Positions 36,232 to 45,005 of a stretch of 64,000 bases of DNA are shown piece by piece. The stretch covers positions 1 through 64,000 of the forward strand of contig JAUCQB010000256.1 in the NCBI GenBank assembly GCA_030372985.1. Reading direction: 5' to 3'. The translations under genes and the position numbers were made by a program. Within the stretch, counting starts at the first letter, position 1; each line of letters starts with the position of its first letter. This DNA is from Phycisphaerae bacterium. Its GTDB lineage: Bacteria; Planctomycetota; Phycisphaerae; UBA1845; PWPN01. The notes under the pieces were generated by a model. That model searched no databases. It was not told the DNA's origin and saw only the letters and a program-made list of their open reading frames with translations.

Positions 36232-36340
36232 AACCCCGCCGCAACCTGCCTCCGAGCCGGCCGTTTCCGGGCGTATCAGGGCATCTTGCTGGAGAATCTG
36301 CCCGCGTCCCCGGGCCTGCGGGCCAGGGTGCCAAGGCGTC

Positions 36341-36368
36341 TTGCCCCACGGCCGGGATCTGATAGAAT
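36341..36368 (+). promoter_or_regulatory. Promoter of tRNA-Val
   Basis: TTGCCC (36341-36346), a 16-base spacer and TAGAAT (36363-36368) end 11 bases before the mature tRNA 5' end. Confidence 0.55.
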
Positions 36369-36379
36369 AGTCCCTGTAA

Positions 36380-36453
36380 GGGCGTATAGCTCAGTTGGCT
36401 AGAGCGTACGGATCACACCCGTAAGGTCGCAGGTTCGAGCCCTGCTACGCCCA
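36380..36453 (+). tRNA. tRNA-Val (anticodon CAC)
   Basis: The 74-base cloverleaf is complete. It has acceptor stem GGGCGTA/TACGCCC with discriminator A, D arm GCTC/GAGC, and anticodon stem TACGG/CCGTA with loop ATCACAC (anticodon CAC at positions 34-36, reading GUG). The T arm is GCAGG/CCTGC with TTCGAGC. No CCA is encoded. Confidence 0.95.
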
Positions 36454-36990
36454 GTGGCCGGGTGTTCATCTGGCGTCCTCGGGCATCATGAATCCTGATA
36501 ACTCAGAGAGTTGCCTAGCCGACTCCTGGTCGAGTCATTTTGCGCTGTCTCAGCGGCGGTCACATCCATGATGCTCACGACACCCATTCGACGGCCCTGA
36601 TGAAGAAGCGGTTGTTCTTGGCTTTCCCTGCCGACTGCTCAGATCTCGTGCCGTCTCTCCAGATCGCCGCTCCCAGGTCCGTCCGGACTGCGCGACTGGC
36701 CGTCGAAAGCGAGCTTCGTCTGAGTTGCCGTCGGCCAAGGCCGGCCGCTGCCGAGTGCACACCTTTCTGAACGAAGCCGGGGTAAAGGATGAATTCTGAG
36801 ACCGAATTAATCGTATTGATGTAATGGCCGGCAATGGGGGCAAGTCAGGACATTCCTTTGCATCTCAACGGGTTTGACCGCCTCGCACTGCTGCGTCGGG
36901 CATGAAAAGGACGATCTCTAATTCTGTGGCCAGGAGACTGAGACTCACCAGGCTCTTCCAAACGCAAAGGAGCAGACCAGGGAGCAGCAC
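36454..36990. other. Intergenic region, 537 bp, between tRNA-Val and the beta-helix gene
   Basis: No gene was recognised. After the weak hairpin at 36521-36541 the region is of ordinary composition until an AT-rich island around 36790-36830 (CCGAATTAATCGTATTGATG), which is the likeliest promoter area for the downstream gene. Boxes cannot be assigned with confidence. Confidence 0.45.
36521..36541 (+). terminator. Weak terminator candidate downstream of tRNA-Val
   Basis: A 5-bp stem GACTC/GAGTC with loop CTGGTC is followed by ATTTT, 68 bases after the tRNA. Confidence 0.3.
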
Positions 36991-38640
36991 ATGAAGACGC
37001 CGAAGCATTGCATGGCTTGTTGGACCGTATGGGTCGGGGTATTGGCGGTCGTTGGCCCGGCCCACGCGGAAACGATCTATGTATCCAAGGGCGGCGACGA
37101 TGCAAAGGACGGCTTGACCTGGGCGACAGCCAAGTACACGGTGCAGGCCGGCCTCAACGCAGCGTCATCGGGCGACCAGGTCTGGGTCGCGGCCGGGACG
37201 TACGTCGAGAACATCGCGATCAAGCTCGGCGTGGCTCTCTACGGCGGCCTGGCCGGCACCGAAAACCCGACCGCGTTCGACCTGGCCGACCGGAATTTCC
37301 TGGTCCACCCGACCATCCTCGATGGCAACCAGATGGGCAGCGTCGTTGCCTCGCCCTCAACGGCAACCGCAACCACTCGGATTGACGGCTTCACTGTCCG
37401 CAACGGCGCGGGGAGACTGTCCGGTTCATATCGCTACGGCGGCGGGATCTACTGTTCCTATTCCTCCCCGACAATTGCCAATAACACGATCACAGGCAAC
37501 ACCCTGTCCTATCCTTCCTATGGCGGCGGGATCTACTGCGACCATTCATCTCCGAAGATCATCAACAACACGATCGGCAACAACGCGGCATCGAGCAGGG
37601 GCGGCGGAATCTACTGCTCCTATTCCTCCCCGATGATTGCGAACAACGCGATCAAGGGGAATAGTGCATCGGGTGGTTCCGGCGGAGGAATCTCCTGCTA
37701 CTATTCCTCCCCGACTATCGTGGCCAACATGATCGCTGGGAACAGCGCATTCACCTATGGGGGCGGGGTCTCCTGCGTCAGCTCCTCTTCACCGGCGGTC
37801 GCGGACAACGCGATCACGGGAAACCGCGCCGGGAGCACCGGCGGCGGCATCTACTGCAGTGGCTCCTCTCCGACGATCGCGAACAACACGATCGCGGGCA
37901 ACTCCGCAAGCGAAGGCGGCGGGGGTGGCACCTACTGCATCAACTGCACGCTCCCCCCGACGATTGTGAATACAATCATCGCGTTCAACTCCTCGGGCGT
38001 ATACAACAGCGGGGGAAGCCTCACGCTGCGCTACAATTGCGTCTACGGGAATATCACGGGCAACTATCTGGTTATCGCCGACCAGACCGGCATAAACGGA
38101 AACGTCAGCGCCGACCCGCTGTTCATCCGCAATCCCAGCGACGGTGGCGACGGCTGGGGCGACGACCCGAATACGACAGAGATGAACGAAGGCGCAAACG
38201 ACGACTACGGCGACCTGCGTCTGCGCGTCGACTCGCCTTGCATTGACGCGGCGGATAACGCGGCGGTGCCGGCCGATGCCGCCGACCTCGATGGCGACCT
38301 CAACACGACAGAGCCTTTACCCATCGATCTGGGCGGCGGCAAACGATTTTTTGATGACCCGGCCACCACGGACACCGGTGCGGGAACGCCTCCGATCGTC
38401 GATATCGGAGCCTGGGAGTACTTCCTGGTCCTGATACCTGACTTCGACCGGGACCAGGATGTGGACCAGGCCGACTTCGCCCACATGCAAGAGTGCCTTG
38501 TCGGCAGAAGAGTTGTCGAACCGGCGTGCGAGAACGCGAACCTCAACGATGATCGATATGTTGATCAGGATGATGTCGCCATCTTCGAGGCCTGCGCCAG
38601 CGGTCCCGGAATACCTGCCGATCCGGCCTGCCTGGAGTGA
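36991..38640 (+). CDS. Secreted right-handed beta-helix protein with dockerin-like tail
   Basis: This 549-residue exported protein has a signal peptide at 1-26 (ending AHA). It begins with the ETIYVSKGGDDAKDGLTWATAKYTVQAGLNAAS motif typical of planctomycete beta-helix proteins. Seven imperfect coils follow at about 149-335, each of the form GGGIYCSYSSPTIANNTIxGN. They build a parallel beta-helix as in pectate-lyase-like and polymorphic outer membrane proteins. A region with Asp-rich loops (DPLFIRNPSDGGDGWGDDPNT) leads to a dockerin-like tail from about 482, with paired D-x-D-x-D-V-D-x-x-D loops. GGGAG is 6 bases before the ATG. No catalytic residues can be assigned; it may bind or cleave a polysaccharide. 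Confidence 0.82.
   Translation: MKTPKHCMACWTVWVGVLAVVGPAHAETIYVSKGGDDAKDGLTWATAKYTVQAGLNAASSGDQVWVAAGTYVENIAIKLGVALYGGLAGTENPTAFDLADRNFLVHPTILDGNQMGSVVASPSTATATTRIDGFTVRNGAGRLSGSYRYGGGIYCSYSSPTIANNTITGNTLSYPSYGGGIYCDHSSPKIINNTIGNNAASSRGGGIYCSYSSPMIANNAIKGNSASGGSGGGISCYYSSPTIVANMIAGNSAFTYGGGVSCVSSSSPAVADNAITGNRAGSTGGGIYCSGSSPTIANNTIAGNSASEGGGGGTYCINCTLPPTIVNTIIAFNSSGVYNSGGSLTLRYNCVYGNITGNYLVIADQTGINGNVSADPLFIRNPSDGGDGWGDDPNTTEMNEGANDDYGDLRLRVDSPCIDAADNAAVPADAADLDGDLNTTEPLPIDLGGGKRFFDDPATTDTGAGTPPIVDIGAWEYFLVLIPDFDRDQDVDQADFAHMQECLVGRRVVEPACENANLNDDRYVDQDDVAIFEACASGPGIPADPACLE
37438..37950 (+). repeat. Coding tandem repeat of the beta-helix coils
   Basis: About seven imperfect units of 72-96 bp share the segments GGCGGNATCTACTG and TCCTCCCCGA. 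The repetition reflects the protein coils and is not a CRISPR array, since unit lengths vary and the frame is kept. Confidence 0.7.
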
Positions 38641-38863
38641 TGGAGCTGCCGTTCGTTGGCCCTGGTCGCTGACCTGTCCGTTTTCTGCTCCCCATATGTG
38701 AGAATGGCTCGGTGACAGCCGTTCCACTACCGGTCGGGGCCACGGGGCCGCCTCGTTGCCTGAATGCCTGACGGACGGCGGTTGTTGCTGTATGCTGGTG
38801 ATATGTCAGGCTCGTCCGACGTGCGGGCGTCGGTAACGGCACAACCGCCATCCTGGGGCGATC

Positions 38864-41302
38864 ATGTTTCGAAGATGGGTCTCGTCACCCACGCTTGGTG
38901 CCGCACTCGCGGCAGGGTGCCTGATGACGACCGGCGCCTGTCGTGAGCACGGCCGGCAGGTCGAGCGGATCACGAGCGAGGCGGCCGAGTTTACCATTGC
39001 CGTTGCTGGAACGGCGGACCACCGCCGCATGGGGCCGGGATGGAAAGATGACCCCGGCTCGGCCCACAATCCCACCCACCTGCTGGTTATCAGCAACCGC
39101 GGCGATCGGTCGGTGATCGACCCTCGCATTGTGGTTGACGGCGGGCACGACTGGTTCGACATCAACCGCATCGTCGAAGAGTTCGTGCGGCCGGGTATGA
39201 CCGACGAGGAGAAATCCTTTGCCCTCTGGCAGTGGGTCCGCCGCAATCTCAGCGAGGGCCCCACCTATGGTAGCCCGATCTGGGGCGACACGCGCAGCAT
39301 GACGCGATTCATGAACGTGTGCGGTACGGGGGCCTGCGGGACGTACCACATCGTCATGCCGGTCATCGGCAGGCACGCGGGCCTGCAAACCTTCAGCGGC
39401 TGTTTCGCCGATTGCAGTCACGCGGTGCAAAAGGAGTTCTTCGATGGGCAGGAGCGATTTCTGGACGCCCACATTCCACATGAGGCCGGCCAACCCGGCG
39501 GCTGGTTCGCGTTGAAGCTCAACAACGTCGAACTGGCCGGCGTCGACGACATCATGGCGGATCGCTACCTGATCGACCGAGCGGGCGCTGGGCCCGGCCG
39601 TGCGGACTATGTCGCCTATTTTGGTCCCGGCTGCCGGTTCCATGAGGAAAAACCGCCGTCTGACCCGCGCAACATGGGAATGGTCCTTCGCCCCGGCGAG
39701 AGTATCGTTTGGCAGTGGAAGCTGCTCGCGCCGCCGTGGAAGAAGGGCGACGGAACGGAGAAAGCCGACCGCCATGGCTCCGGTTACGTGGAATTCCGCC
39801 CTCGGCTTTCGCAGGAGCAGGTTCGATACTGCGCGGAAGAGGCGGAGAACGTGCAGTTCACTGAGCGCGGAGGCACGGATGCATTAGTTCCACTGGATGC
39901 CTTAGAGCCTGTCAGGGTGGTCTATCGCCTGCACTGCCCCTACATGATGACGCGGGTGACGGCAGGGGGGCAATTTGAGACTGGCGACGGCGGCAACTCG
40001 CTGATTGAGTATAGCTTCGATGGCCGTGAATACAGACCAGCCTGGCGTTCAACCGGCGGGGGTGTGCAGGAGCCGCAGGTCGAACTACCCGATGACGATC
40101 GCTTCCACGAGCCGCGATTCACACACGAGATGTGGCTGCGGATTACTCTTGAGGGCAAGGAAACGTATGCGAGCCATCTGAAGCTGCGCGGTGATTTCCA
40201 GGCGTATCGACCGTCGCTGCCCAGCCTTCACGCGGGCGACAACCGCATCCGGTTTTCAGGTCGGGTCGACGTTGCCTCCGGCGGCAGTCCCGCGCCGTCG
40301 AACATGGTTGTGGTTGAGTATCGGTGGCGGGATCTGCCCACTTTGCCGGTGCCGAAGCCACCTGCGGCGCCAGTGTACCCGGTGCCTGGCGGGTCGTTCG
40401 GCTTCAATGAGACGTTGCGATGGCGGCCGGCGGAAGTGGCGGCGCCGGCCAAGATCTCAGGCTATGAAGTCTACATCTCCGCACGGCCGGACCTGACCTG
40501 GCCGGTGATGCCCAACACGCACCGGATTGTCGATGGCCCGCAGCCGGCCATGCAGTTGGTCTCGCCGGACGTCCTCCGTCACGGGGCCAGATATTACTGG
40601 CGGGTCCGCGGCCGCAGTTCCGACGGGGTCTGGGGCGATTGGAGCCCGACGTGGTCGTTCGTGGCGGCGGGTCCCGGTGCTCCCCGTGATCTTCAAGTCG
40701 CGTACGACCAGACCACGGGAGACACTGTGCTCTCATGGTCAGCGCCGACGGAAGGGTTGCTCGCCGATCATTACGAGATCTACGCCAGCAGCGAGCACGG
40801 TTTTTCGCCGTTGCGAGCGGACGAAGAAGCGCGCGCACACGGTACAGCGATCCACCGGCCGACAACGCTGGTGGCGACGACGGCCGCAACAACTTGGGAT
40901 GCCTCCGGGCGACCAGAGGTCTTCTATCGCATCACGGCCGTGGATGTCCAGGGCAACCGCAGTGTTCCGACGCCCATTGTAAAGGTTCCTTCTCCGGCGT
41001 TGCTGCCAATCGATCTGCCCCCGGCCAGGCTCAGTCAGGAGTACCGCTTCAAGCTGCCCGCGCGTCTGCGTAGTGGCCGTTTCGCCCTGTCACTGAGCAA
41101 AGGCATCATTACCGACGGAGCCGACACGCCAAGATTTACACTGCCCGATATGCCCGGGCTGGCCTGGCTGAGGATCGATCCATCGAGCGGCGAATTGAAG
41201 GGTACCCCCACGGTCGCGGGAGACCATGCTTTCACGGTGCATCTCGAAGACAGCCGGGGCGGCCAATGCGACCGGCAATACAGGTTTGCCGTGCAACCTT
41301 GA
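38864..41302 (+). CDS. Lipoprotein with transglutaminase-like core, Fn3-like repeats and putative Ig domain
   Basis: This 812-residue exported protein has a hydrophobic leader with lipobox TTGAC (Cys26). Residues about 110-205 look like a papain/transglutaminase-like fold: DEEKSFALWQWVRRNL, then GTGACGTYHIVMPVIGRHAG with Cys158, SHAVQKEF with His186 and FLDAHI with Asp201, a plausible Cys-His-Asp triad. A long beta-rich middle follows. Two fibronectin type III-like modules lie at about 515-655 and 660-720 (ISGYEVYIS, YYWRVRGRSSDGVWGDWS; HYEIYASSEHGF). A C-terminal putative Ig (He_PIG) module ends the chain (LRIDPSSGELKGTPTVAGDHAFTVHLED). It could crosslink or cleave peptides or bind a glycan; the enzyme role is inferred. 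Confidence 0.68.
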   Translation: MFRRWVSSPTLGAALAAGCLMTTGACREHGRQVERITSEAAEFTIAVAGTADHRRMGPGWKDDPGSAHNPTHLLVISNRGDRSVIDPRIVVDGGHDWFDINRIVEEFVRPGMTDEEKSFALWQWVRRNLSEGPTYGSPIWGDTRSMTRFMNVCGTGACGTYHIVMPVIGRHAGLQTFSGCFADCSHAVQKEFFDGQERFLDAHIPHEAGQPGGWFALKLNNVELAGVDDIMADRYLIDRAGAGPGRADYVAYFGPGCRFHEEKPPSDPRNMGMVLRPGESIVWQWKLLAPPWKKGDGTEKADRHGSGYVEFRPRLSQEQVRYCAEEAENVQFTERGGTDALVPLDALEPVRVVYRLHCPYMMTRVTAGGQFETGDGGNSLIEYSFDGREYRPAWRSTGGGVQEPQVELPDDDRFHEPRFTHEMWLRITLEGKETYASHLKLRGDFQAYRPSLPSLHAGDNRIRFSGRVDVASGGSPAPSNMVVVEYRWRDLPTLPVPKPPAAPVYPVPGGSFGFNETLRWRPAEVAAPAKISGYEVYISARPDLTWPVMPNTHRIVDGPQPAMQLVSPDVLRHGARYYWRVRGRSSDGVWGDWSPTWSFVAAGPGAPRDLQVAYDQTTGDTVLSWSAPTEGLLADHYEIYASSEHGFSPLRADEEARAHGTAIHRPTTLVATTAATTWDASGRPEVFYRITAVDVQGNRSVPTPIVKVPSPALLPIDLPPARLSQEYRFKLPARLRSGRFALSLSKGIITDGADTPRFTLPDMPGLAWLRIDPSSGELKGTPTVAGDHAFTVHLEDSRGGQCDRQYRFAVQP

Positions 41303-41410
41303 CGCGTGGGCTGTCAAACCCGCCCTGATCCGGTATCATATGTTCCGGCCGGGTGCGCGGTTGTCCGGCCACAACTCGTTTGGCTTGTTTGCGTGAGAAA
41401 GGAGATGGAT

Positions 41411-42589
41411 ATGAGGGCTTTCTGCACGACCTGTGGAATGATGGCAATGGCGTTTGCCGCAGTCGGCTTCTGGTGTGCTTGCGCGTTCGCTCAGCAGGCG
41501 GAGAAGTTCAACGGCCTGCACATGAGCATGGGCAACCTGTCCCGCCTTTCGGATGCCAAGACCCGTTCGATTTCACCCGAGAGCTTCACCGGTGAAAAAG
41601 GCAAGGCCGGCATGGCCACCGAGGGAACCGGCAAGAACGCCGCCCGAGAGCTGGGCCAGGGCTGGAAGATATCGCCTTCAGTGCGCATCAAAGCCAACAG
41701 CACTTTCACGCTGGCTGATATTCAAGGCTCGGGCGCGATTCAGCAGATCTGGATGACCCCGACCGGTCACTGGCGGTTCCTGATTCTGCGTATGTACTGG
41801 GACGGCGAGACTGAGCCGTCGGTCGAGGTGCCGGTCGGTGATTTCTTCGCCTGCGGATGGAACAAGTACGCCCAGGTCAGTTCGCTGGCCGTCTGCGTCA
41901 ATCCGGGCAGCGCGTTCAACTGCTACTGGGTCATGCCGTTCCGCAAGTCGGCGAAGCTGACCATCGAGAACATCAGCGACAAGGATGAGACCGTCTACTA
42001 CCAGGTCAACTACACGCTGACCGAAGTACCCGCCGACGAGGGCTATTTCCATGCCCAGTTCCGCCGCAACAATCCGCTGCCGTACAAGCAGGACCACGTG
42101 ATTCTCGACGGTGTGAAGGGCAAGGGCCACTTCGTCGGCACCTACATGGCATGGCAGTCGAACAACGTCGGCTGGTGGGGCGAAGGCGAGATCAAGTTTT
42201 TCATGGACGGCGACAAGGAGTTCCCGACGATCTGCGGCACGGGCACGGAAGATTACTTCTGCGGCTCCTACGGATTCCACGCCAGGACTGCCGACGGCAC
42301 AACCGAGTACCGGGAATACACGACGCCGTATGCGGGCATGCCTCAGGTCATCCGGCCCGACGGCTTGAACGAGTCGCAGCAGCGATTCGGCCTCTACCGC
42401 TGGCACATCATGGATCCGGTGCGGTTCGAGAGCGACCTGAAGGTGACCATGCAGGCCCTCGGCTGGCGTTCCGGCGGGCGCTATCTGCCGCTGCAGGATG
42501 ACATCTCCTCGGTCGGCTTCTGGTATCAGACCGAGCCGCACGCGTCATTCCCCAAGCTGCCGGACAAGGATGGGTTGGAGGTCAATTAG
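41411..42589 (+). CDS. GH172 (DUF2961) glycoside hydrolase
   Basis: This 392-residue protein has a signal peptide at its N-terminus (ending near AFAQQ). The DUF2961 double jelly-roll is recognised from GSGAIQQIWMTPTG, VEVPVGDFFACGW and WWGEGEIKFFMDGDKEFPTICGTGTEDYF, the last being the hallmark with acidic catalytic candidates (Glu in GTGTEDYF near 280). Characterised GH172 members act on alpha-fructofuranosides and D-arabinofuranosides, so a furanose-containing glycan is a likely target (established for the family, inferred here). Start: ATG 41411 with AGGAG 8 bases upstream; ATG 41405 has too short a gap. Confidence 0.88.
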   Translation: MRAFCTTCGMMAMAFAAVGFWCACAFAQQAEKFNGLHMSMGNLSRLSDAKTRSISPESFTGEKGKAGMATEGTGKNAARELGQGWKISPSVRIKANSTFTLADIQGSGAIQQIWMTPTGHWRFLILRMYWDGETEPSVEVPVGDFFACGWNKYAQVSSLAVCVNPGSAFNCYWVMPFRKSAKLTIENISDKDETVYYQVNYTLTEVPADEGYFHAQFRRNNPLPYKQDHVILDGVKGKGHFVGTYMAWQSNNVGWWGEGEIKFFMDGDKEFPTICGTGTEDYFCGSYGFHARTADGTTEYREYTTPYAGMPQVIRPDGLNESQQRFGLYRWHIMDPVRFESDLKVTMQALGWRSGGRYLPLQDDISSVGFWYQTEPHASFPKLPDKDGLEVN

Positions 42590-42635
42590 AGGCTATTAGC
42601 TGTTAGCTATCAGCCTTGAGCTCCCGGTTCAAGAA

Positions 42636-42655
42636 CGACCCATGGGTCGAGGAGG
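42636..42655 (+). promoter_or_regulatory. Palindrome abutting a strong ribosome binding site
   Basis: A perfect 14-bp palindrome CGACCCATGGGTCG (42636-42649) is followed by GGAGG (42651-42655), 7 bases before the GTG start of the oxidoreductase gene. The GGAGG decides the GTG start at 42663 over the upstream ATG at 42642, which lies within the palindrome. Confidence 0.45.
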
Positions 42656-42662
42656 TTTTCAC

Positions 42663-44009
42663 GTGGACAATCAAGAACGAATCGGACGACGCAGTCTTCT
42701 GAAGTGTTCGGCGGCGGGGCTGGCCGCGGCGTCGGCTCTGTCGGCGGCCATCTCAGGCTGCGGCGGGAAGTCGGAGAAACCGGCAGCGGCGCCGAGGCAG
42801 AAGGGGGGCAAGCCTCCCAGCGAGCGAGTCGTGGTCGGTGTCATCGGCACTGGCAGTCTGGGACTGGGGCATCACATCAAGGGCTGCCTGCTGCCGAACG
42901 AGAGTTCTGAGGTCGCGGCGGTCTGCGATGTTGACCGCAATCGGCGCGACGACGCGGCCAGGACGGTCATGGACAAAGCCGGCAAGCGGATCGCCGCCTA
43001 TGAGGACTTCCGGCACCTCATCGATCGCAAGGACATCGACGCGGTGCTGATCGCTACGCCGGACCACTGGCACACTATCCCCGCGATCATGGCCGCCGAG
43101 GCCGGCAAGGATATCTATTGCGAAAAGCCCCTGACGCTGACGGTCAACGAAGGCAAGGCCCTGGTCGCGGCGGTGCGCCGATACGGCGTGGTCTTCCAGA
43201 CCGGCAGTCAGCAGCGTTCCGACAACGCCTTCCGCAAGGCCTGCGAACTGGTTCGCAGCGGGGCGATCGGCACGCTCAAGAGAATCGATACCGTTCTGCA
43301 TGCCGTTCCTAAGGGCCAGTGGCAGCCGGTGACGACGCCCCCGCCCAGCCTGAACTGGAACTTCTGGCTCGGCCAAGCCCCGTATGTTGACTATTCGCCG
43401 AACCGCGTCCACTACCAGTTTCGCTGGTTCTACGACTACAGCGGCGGCGTGATGACCGACTGGGGTGCTCACCACAATGATATTGCCCAGTGGGCCAACG
43501 GGACCGACGGCAGCGGGCCGGTCTGGGTCGACGGGACTCGTGCAACCTTTGCCGAGAGCGGAATGCATACCGTCCCCATGACTTTCGACGTCCACTACAA
43601 GTACGACAACGGCGTCGAGCTCTGGTGCCACACCAACGACCAGACCTACGAGGACGGAACAAAGTTCGGCAACGGCGTGAAGTTCACCGGCTCGAACGGC
43701 TGGATCTTCGTTGCTCGGGGCAATCGTCTGGAGGCCTCGGACCCGGATATCATTGACAGCGAGCCGAAGGTCAAGCTTTACAAGAGCAAGAACCACCATG
43801 AGAACTGGCTCGACTGCATCAAGAGCCGCGAGCGGTGCATCTGCGACGTGGAAATCGGGCATCGTTCGGTGTCGATCTGCCACATGGGCAATATCTCGAT
43901 GCGGCTCGGCCGGGCGATCAAGTGGGACCCGGCAAGCGAACAGTTTGTGGGCGACGAGGCCGCGAATCAGATGCTCAGCCGGCCGATGCGGGCACCGTGG
44001 CACCTGTGA
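42663..44009 (+). CDS. Tat-exported Gfo/Idh/MocA family oxidoreductase
   Basis: This 448-residue NAD(P)-dependent sugar oxidoreductase is exported through Tat and probably lipid-anchored: ERIGRRSLLKCSAAGLAAA with ISGCGG acting as a lipobox. The Rossmann motif is GVIGTGSLGLG. CEKPLTLTV carries the catalytic-region Lys, and DWGAHHNDIAQW is the C-terminal His motif. Family members oxidise or epimerise sugars or hydrolyse glycosides through a redox mechanism (GH109-like). GTG start with GGAGG 7 bases upstream. It lies just after GH172 and before a HEAT-like gene. Confidence 0.88.
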   Translation: MDNQERIGRRSLLKCSAAGLAAASALSAAISGCGGKSEKPAAAPRQKGGKPPSERVVVGVIGTGSLGLGHHIKGCLLPNESSEVAAVCDVDRNRRDDAARTVMDKAGKRIAAYEDFRHLIDRKDIDAVLIATPDHWHTIPAIMAAEAGKDIYCEKPLTLTVNEGKALVAAVRRYGVVFQTGSQQRSDNAFRKACELVRSGAIGTLKRIDTVLHAVPKGQWQPVTTPPPSLNWNFWLGQAPYVDYSPNRVHYQFRWFYDYSGGVMTDWGAHHNDIAQWANGTDGSGPVWVDGTRATFAESGMHTVPMTFDVHYKYDNGVELWCHTNDQTYEDGTKFGNGVKFTGSNGWIFVARGNRLEASDPDIIDSEPKVKLYKSKNHHENWLDCIKSRERCICDVEIGHRSVSICHMGNISMRLGRAIKWDPASEQFVGDEAANQMLSRPMRAPWHL

Positions 44010-44086
44010 TGCCGACCGAGGGTTCAGGATTGAAGATCGGAAATCGTTGGAACAACTTATGACCGCGTAAGCGGAGGAACGACAAG

Positions 44087-44842
44087 ATGGCATCGATTGC
44101 AGAGGTGATCGGACAGCTCGGCGGCGAGCAGGAAGCCGCCTACACAGCATATTGGCAGGTGGAACTGATGGTCGTGAAGGCCAACGCTCCGGGCAAGGAG
44201 GCCGAGCGGTCCCAAGTTGCGGCCGAACTGGCCGGGCAACTGTGGGCCCTGACCGACGCGAAGAAGGACGACCAGGGCAAGGATGTGCCGCGAAGGCCCA
44301 TCCATCCCGTGGCAACGCGGATCAAGATCCTGCGTTTGCTCCAGGGTGTGGCCGGCGACAAGGAAGTGCCGGCGATTGCCAAGGCGCTTGATGATCTCGA
44401 ACTGCGGGAGGATGCCCGCTGCACCCTGGACCGCATTTCATCCCACGAGGCCGATCAGGCGCTCGTCAACGCGCTGGAGACGGCCGTTGGCTCGGAGTTC
44501 CGAGTTGGGATCGTCGCTTCACTGGCTGCTCGTCCGAACGCCTTTGTGATGGCTGCCCTGCAGAAGGCGACGGCGGACTGCGATCGAGAGGTTGCCCTGA
44601 CGGCCGTTGAGGCACTGGCCAATTTCCCCGAACCGGCCAACGACGAGTTCATCGCCAAGGCCGCCCAGTGCCCATGCCCCGTTGCTCGTCGCCGGGCATC
44701 CAGGGCTCGCGTGCGATTCGCCGAGAATCTGGCCCGGTCGGGCGCCGAGCCTGCTGCCAGGAAGGTGTACCAGTCGATCGCGGCCGGCGATGCCGAGGCC
44801 CCGCAGAAGAAGGCCGCCGAGATGGCCCTGAAAGCCCTGTAA
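44087..44842 (+). CDS. HEAT-repeat-like protein
   Basis: This 251-residue soluble protein is made of paired helices: KILRLLQGVAGDKEVPAIAKALDDLELREDARCTLDRI, ALVNALETAVGSEFRVGIVASLAARPNAFVMAALQKA, REVALTAVEALANF. These resemble HEAT/PBS-lyase scaffold repeats. No signal peptide is visible. In planctomycetes such proteins often accompany secreted oxidoreductases, and here it sits between a Gfo/Idh/MocA gene and an SMP-30 gene on the same strand. It is probably a protein-interaction scaffold; no enzyme residues were identified. GGAGG lies about 10 bases before the ATG. Confidence 0.68.
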   Translation: MASIAEVIGQLGGEQEAAYTAYWQVELMVVKANAPGKEAERSQVAAELAGQLWALTDAKKDDQGKDVPRRPIHPVATRIKILRLLQGVAGDKEVPAIAKALDDLELREDARCTLDRISSHEADQALVNALETAVGSEFRVGIVASLAARPNAFVMAALQKATADCDREVALTAVEALANFPEPANDEFIAKAAQCPCPVARRRASRARVRFAENLARSGAEPAARKVYQSIAAGDAEAPQKKAAEMALKAL

Positions 44843-45005
44843 AGGGGGTAGCGTCGCGGTTTGCCCTGTCAGCGTATCCGGAGCGTTTTATTGCCTCACC
44901 GCATCGATGACTCGTGTTCGTGCGGCTTCGGGATGCGGGGTCTCATCTCGAGCGTCGGTGCTGGAGTGTGGTGACGGCTTGACGCACTGCGGGAGGTGAA
45001 TTCAG

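Noticed and set aside
36279-36289. GGGCATCTTGC, identical to part of the palindromic element at 26663-26735
   Set aside because: Only 11 bases match and the hairpin geometry is not reproduced, so a second copy cannot be claimed.
37438-37950. Regular repeats resembling a CRISPR array
   Set aside because: Units vary in length, keep the reading frame and encode beta-helix coils.
42753-44315. 520-codon minus-strand frame over the Gfo/Idh/MocA gene
   Set aside because: It is antisense to a well-defined oxidoreductase and has low-complexity, domain-free composition.
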